Positions 61,552 to 64,000 of a DNA stretch of 64,000 bases are shown here, piece after piece (position 1 is the first letter of the stretch; every line of letters begins with the position of its first letter). The DNA is from Trematomus loennbergii (lineage: Eukaryota > Chordata > Actinopteri > Perciformes > Nototheniidae). The notes beneath the pieces are model-generated. The model was not told the origin of the DNA, did no database searches, and was given only the letters and a program-made list of their open reading frames with translations. The stretch lies in contig JAAOOA010000002.1 of assembly GCA_012861695.1 (NCBI GenBank), positions 42,559,578 through 42,623,577 on the forward strand. The letters are read 5' to 3'. The translations under genes and the position numbers were made by a program.

Positions 61552-62996
61552 ATGGCTCAAGTCAAAACAAGGGCAAAATCTACTTCTCATTTGAGTAATC
61601 TTGTTGGCACTGGGCGAGAGCTGTTGGTGTCTGAACTGCCAACTGTGAGGGATATCCTGAGGTATGGCATCTACTTGAGGGATCAAAGTAAAGATGATAG
61701 GAGGAACTACCCAGTGGACCAGCTGGTGGGTGATATCTTCCCTGGTCTGATTGGTCAGTGGAGCAAAGCGAATGCTCTTTTCAAGCCACCTGTTATAAAT
61801 GAAAAGGTGACCATCATGTCCAAGCTCAAGGAGGTCTGGAATCAGGCAGTGAAGTTTTCCCTTGGGAAGGGCAAACTTGATGCCAAAGAGAGGTTCAGTG
61901 TCAAGTTAGACCAATTATTTGATATTTTGACTTGCAAGTGTCAGATTACCAGTTGTGAGGGGGAGGCTGTGATGGCTGTGTGATCCAAGCCCACATTAAC
62001 TGTTCCTGCAGCAGAGAGAAAAGGATTCCTTTAAAAGATCTTGCATACATCAAGGGACAGAAAGAGAAGGTTGGAAGTAAAGGACCCCACCAAATGGGGG
62101 CCCCTGATCTGCAGGAGCACAAGAGACAGGTGAGGACATTGGAAAGGCAGGGGATGGAAAACATGGCTGAGGAAAGGAGAAGGAGCAAGGAGGGAAATGC
62201 TGCAGCAGCAGACAAGGCAGCCAGGAAGGATGTTAAGAGGTTTTTGGCAGATGGTGATGAGGATCTGGAATTGGAGAGTGGTGCTGAAGATGAGTTTGTC
62301 CCTGAAGTTGAGCTCTTCCCTGAAACTGAACCTGAGCCTGCAGCTTCAACAAAAGGACAGAAAAACTATGATGATATTCCAAATATTGCGCTTGCTAGTG
62401 TAAGGTATGGCATAGGGCTGAGACCAACTGCAGCGATAGCAACTGCAGCTCTGATTGATGCAGGAATCATCACAGAAGACAACACAAGTAAAGTGATTGA
62501 TAAAACAAGGTCAAGAGAGCACAGGAAAAGTTGATGAGAGAGCTGGGAGAAGAGTTTGAGGAGAAGTGCAGGGAGATGGGGGGGATCTCCTGCATCCTCT
62601 TTGATGGGCGGATTGACCTGACAAATGTGAAGATGGAAGCTGAGGGCAGTGACCAATCTTTTCCTGCAAAGATCAAAGAAGAACACTATAGTGTTGCTAG
62701 TGAGCCTGGCAGCAACTATCTGTTCCACTTTACCCCAGAGAAAGCAACTAAAGAGGACTCACATGCTGAGCAGATTGCTAAGTTCCTGTTTGCCTGGCTG
62801 AAGAAAGGGGTTTTGATAAGACCTTATCGGCCATTGGAGGAGACTCAACTAATGTCAACACTGGTGTGAAAGCTGGGGTAATGCGAAAGCTGGAGCTGCA
62901 CCTGGGGAGAAAGCTGGTGTGGTTGGTGTGCAACCTGCACACTGGTGAACTTCCCCTACGCCATCTCATTGTTGACATAAACCAAAAGTCAATATG
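61552..62996 (+). pseudogene. Frame-broken gene of an uncharacterised, probably transposon-associated family
   Basis: Intronless. It starts at ATG 61552 (MAQVKTRAKS) and reads through four segments in changing frames, with breaks near 61955-61975, 62500 and 62815, to a stop at 62996; about 480 codons. Visible features: CKCQITSCE plus CDGC and NCSC (a possible Cys-rich zinc site, about 61935-62015); an acidic stretch (62245-62340); a helical repeat-like segment VRYGIGLRPTAAIATAAL ending VIDK (62396-62496); SCILFDGRID (62588); AIGGDSTNVNTG (62833-62868); VWLVCNLHTGELPLRHL (62919-62969). The last two, an isolated Asp and a His-containing helix, recall RNase H-like transposases. I remember related proteins in fish and invertebrates without known function. 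The C-terminus looks truncated. The identity is not established. Confidence 0.5.
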
Positions 62997-63383
62997 AATG
63001 TGCAATTCTATCAGTCGGTAAACAAATGCTGCATTGCTCTCCTTCTGACAAGCTGGCATTGTTTTACAGTACACGCTTATCATATTGCACAAATGACTGT
63101 AAACTGCTATTACTGACTACTCTTAATGAAATCACAAATTAAAGAATAAGTGTTTCACTTCAAGTCCAATTGGGGTTTTGTAGTTAGATACACTGGTTTA
63201 ATGCAAAGCACTATCTCACCGATTACATTTGTTGTAAATTATAAAGTATCCACTCACAAACAACTCAACAGGGAGACTTCAGGGTATACAAAAACGGGAA
63301 TGCCTAGTGAGAGGTCTTGCCCATTGCAAAAGGTGTACCACAGGGATTAATCCTTTTTTCCCACCATTTATATAAATCATATT
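62997..63383. other. Intergenic with a LINE fragment
   Basis: 63200-63385 carries the second RT-like fragment, listed separately. Confidence 0.4.
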
Positions 63384-63385
63384 AG
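63200..63385 (+). mobile_element. LINE reverse-transcriptase fragment, copy 2
   Basis: Aligns by eye to 59612-59800 ('acatttgttgtaaattata', 'gtatccac', 'ccacagggat'). Diverged and truncated, ending where a Harbinger fragment begins. Confidence 0.55.
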
Positions 63386-63476
63386 GCGCTTTCACACCGG
63401 AGTACTTTTCCCGTACTTTTCCCTTTTAGTTCCGATAGTTCCTGGGATTTTGCGTTCACACCAAAAGAGAATTTAT
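63384..63476 (+). mobile_element. PIF/Harbinger-type element, left-end fragment
   Basis: AGGCGCTTTCACACCGGAGT and 'gtacttttcccttttagttcc' match the left end at 19863. It is interrupted after 93 bp by the next MITE; its continuation is outside the window. Confidence 0.7.
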
Positions 63477-64000
63477 GGCGCATTTCCACTGCAGGGCCTT
63501 GCACGGCTTAGTACGGTATAGTTAGGCCTTGGTAGGCCAGGCTCACTTTATGCTGCGTTTCCATTACAGTTTAGGAACTGGGGTAGTAACTATAGTAACG
63601 CAGTGTAGGCGGAGCCGTGACGTCATCTTCAATGCGAAACACAAAACCAACATCAGCCGTTAGCTGTTAGCCCTCAGAGCTCACAGCTCCTCATATCTGT
63701 TCAGAAACTAGACAAAAGTTAAACAAGTACAAACCACAGACTGTCTGTGTCATGGTGAATACAGTCGCTGGTTTATTTATGTCTGTATAGGCCGTTGTTG
63801 TGAGTGTGGACGGTCGGAGCATATACAACGTTAGCTTAGCCGATCTCCATTCAGAAAACACGCATTTTAAAAGGTTTTCGCCTGCCATCTTGTCTGCAGA
63901 CTTGTCAAAGCATTAATTCATGGTTTTTACTAACCGGTATCAGTATGTTGTTACTTCGGCATCATTTTGAAACGTGTATTTTTAAATCACGGTAAAATAT
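63477..64000 (-). mobile_element. MITE, copy C of the GGCGCGTTTCCAC family (partial)
   Basis: Starts GGCGCATTTCCACTGCAG after AT, inserted into the Harbinger fragment. From about 63550 the sequence is the reverse complement of the right part of copies A and B, and the window ends inside it. Confidence 0.75.

Overview
The window is vertebrate nuclear DNA, most likely from a ray-finned fish. It has spliced genes with GT-AG introns, LINE 3' tails of the fish type (ending in ATTCTG repeats), many small TTAA-flanked and hAT/Harbinger-type elements, long CA/GT microsatellites, and two genes whose proteins read as DHRS13-like and AKAP1. There is no bacterial-style gene organisation. Species is not determinable from what I can see; a percomorph teleost is my inference from the repeat content.

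Layout. 1-150: probable last coding exon of an unidentified plus-strand gene. 4.2-19 kb: two tandem five-exon short-chain dehydrogenase/reductase genes on the minus strand (dhrs13-like), with matching intron phases. The first (4379-10909) is intact. The second (15000-18894) has one missing base in exon 3. Around them lie fragments of further copies: a split exon-4 copy in intron 1 of gene 1 and a decayed 3' end at about 13.4-13.6 kb. 19.3-34 kb: a transposon-dense block holding a PIF/Harbinger-type element with remnants of its Myb-like and transposase genes, and a TTAA-flanked element (Kolobok-like by inference) interrupted by an almost pristine LTR element that looks like an internally deleted endogenous retrovirus on the minus strand. 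35.2-57.4 kb: the AKAP1 gene on the plus strand, with a non-coding first exon, ten coding exons and a long 3' UTR. Its N-terminal mitochondrial anchor, PKA RII-binding helix, KH domain and Tudor domain are all readable. Introns carry further nested transposons, including a three-deep nest at 50-52 kb. 57.9-64 kb: more TTAA elements, LINE reverse-transcriptase fragments and a frame-broken, intronless gene of a family I cannot name (61552-62996).

Function. The SDR genes would make membrane-anchored NAD(P)-dependent oxidoreductases of the retinol-dehydrogenase type. AKAP1 tethers protein kinase A and RNA to the outer mitochondrial membrane. They share a neighbourhood but no obvious pathway. Three one-base deletions, one in dhrs13 copy 2 and two in akap1, sit in otherwise well-preserved exons; they could be sequence errors or real lesions. 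The least explained items are the broken gene at 61.5-63.0 kb, the paired perfect hairpins at 22.76-22.84 kb, and the nested and fold-back TTAA elements.
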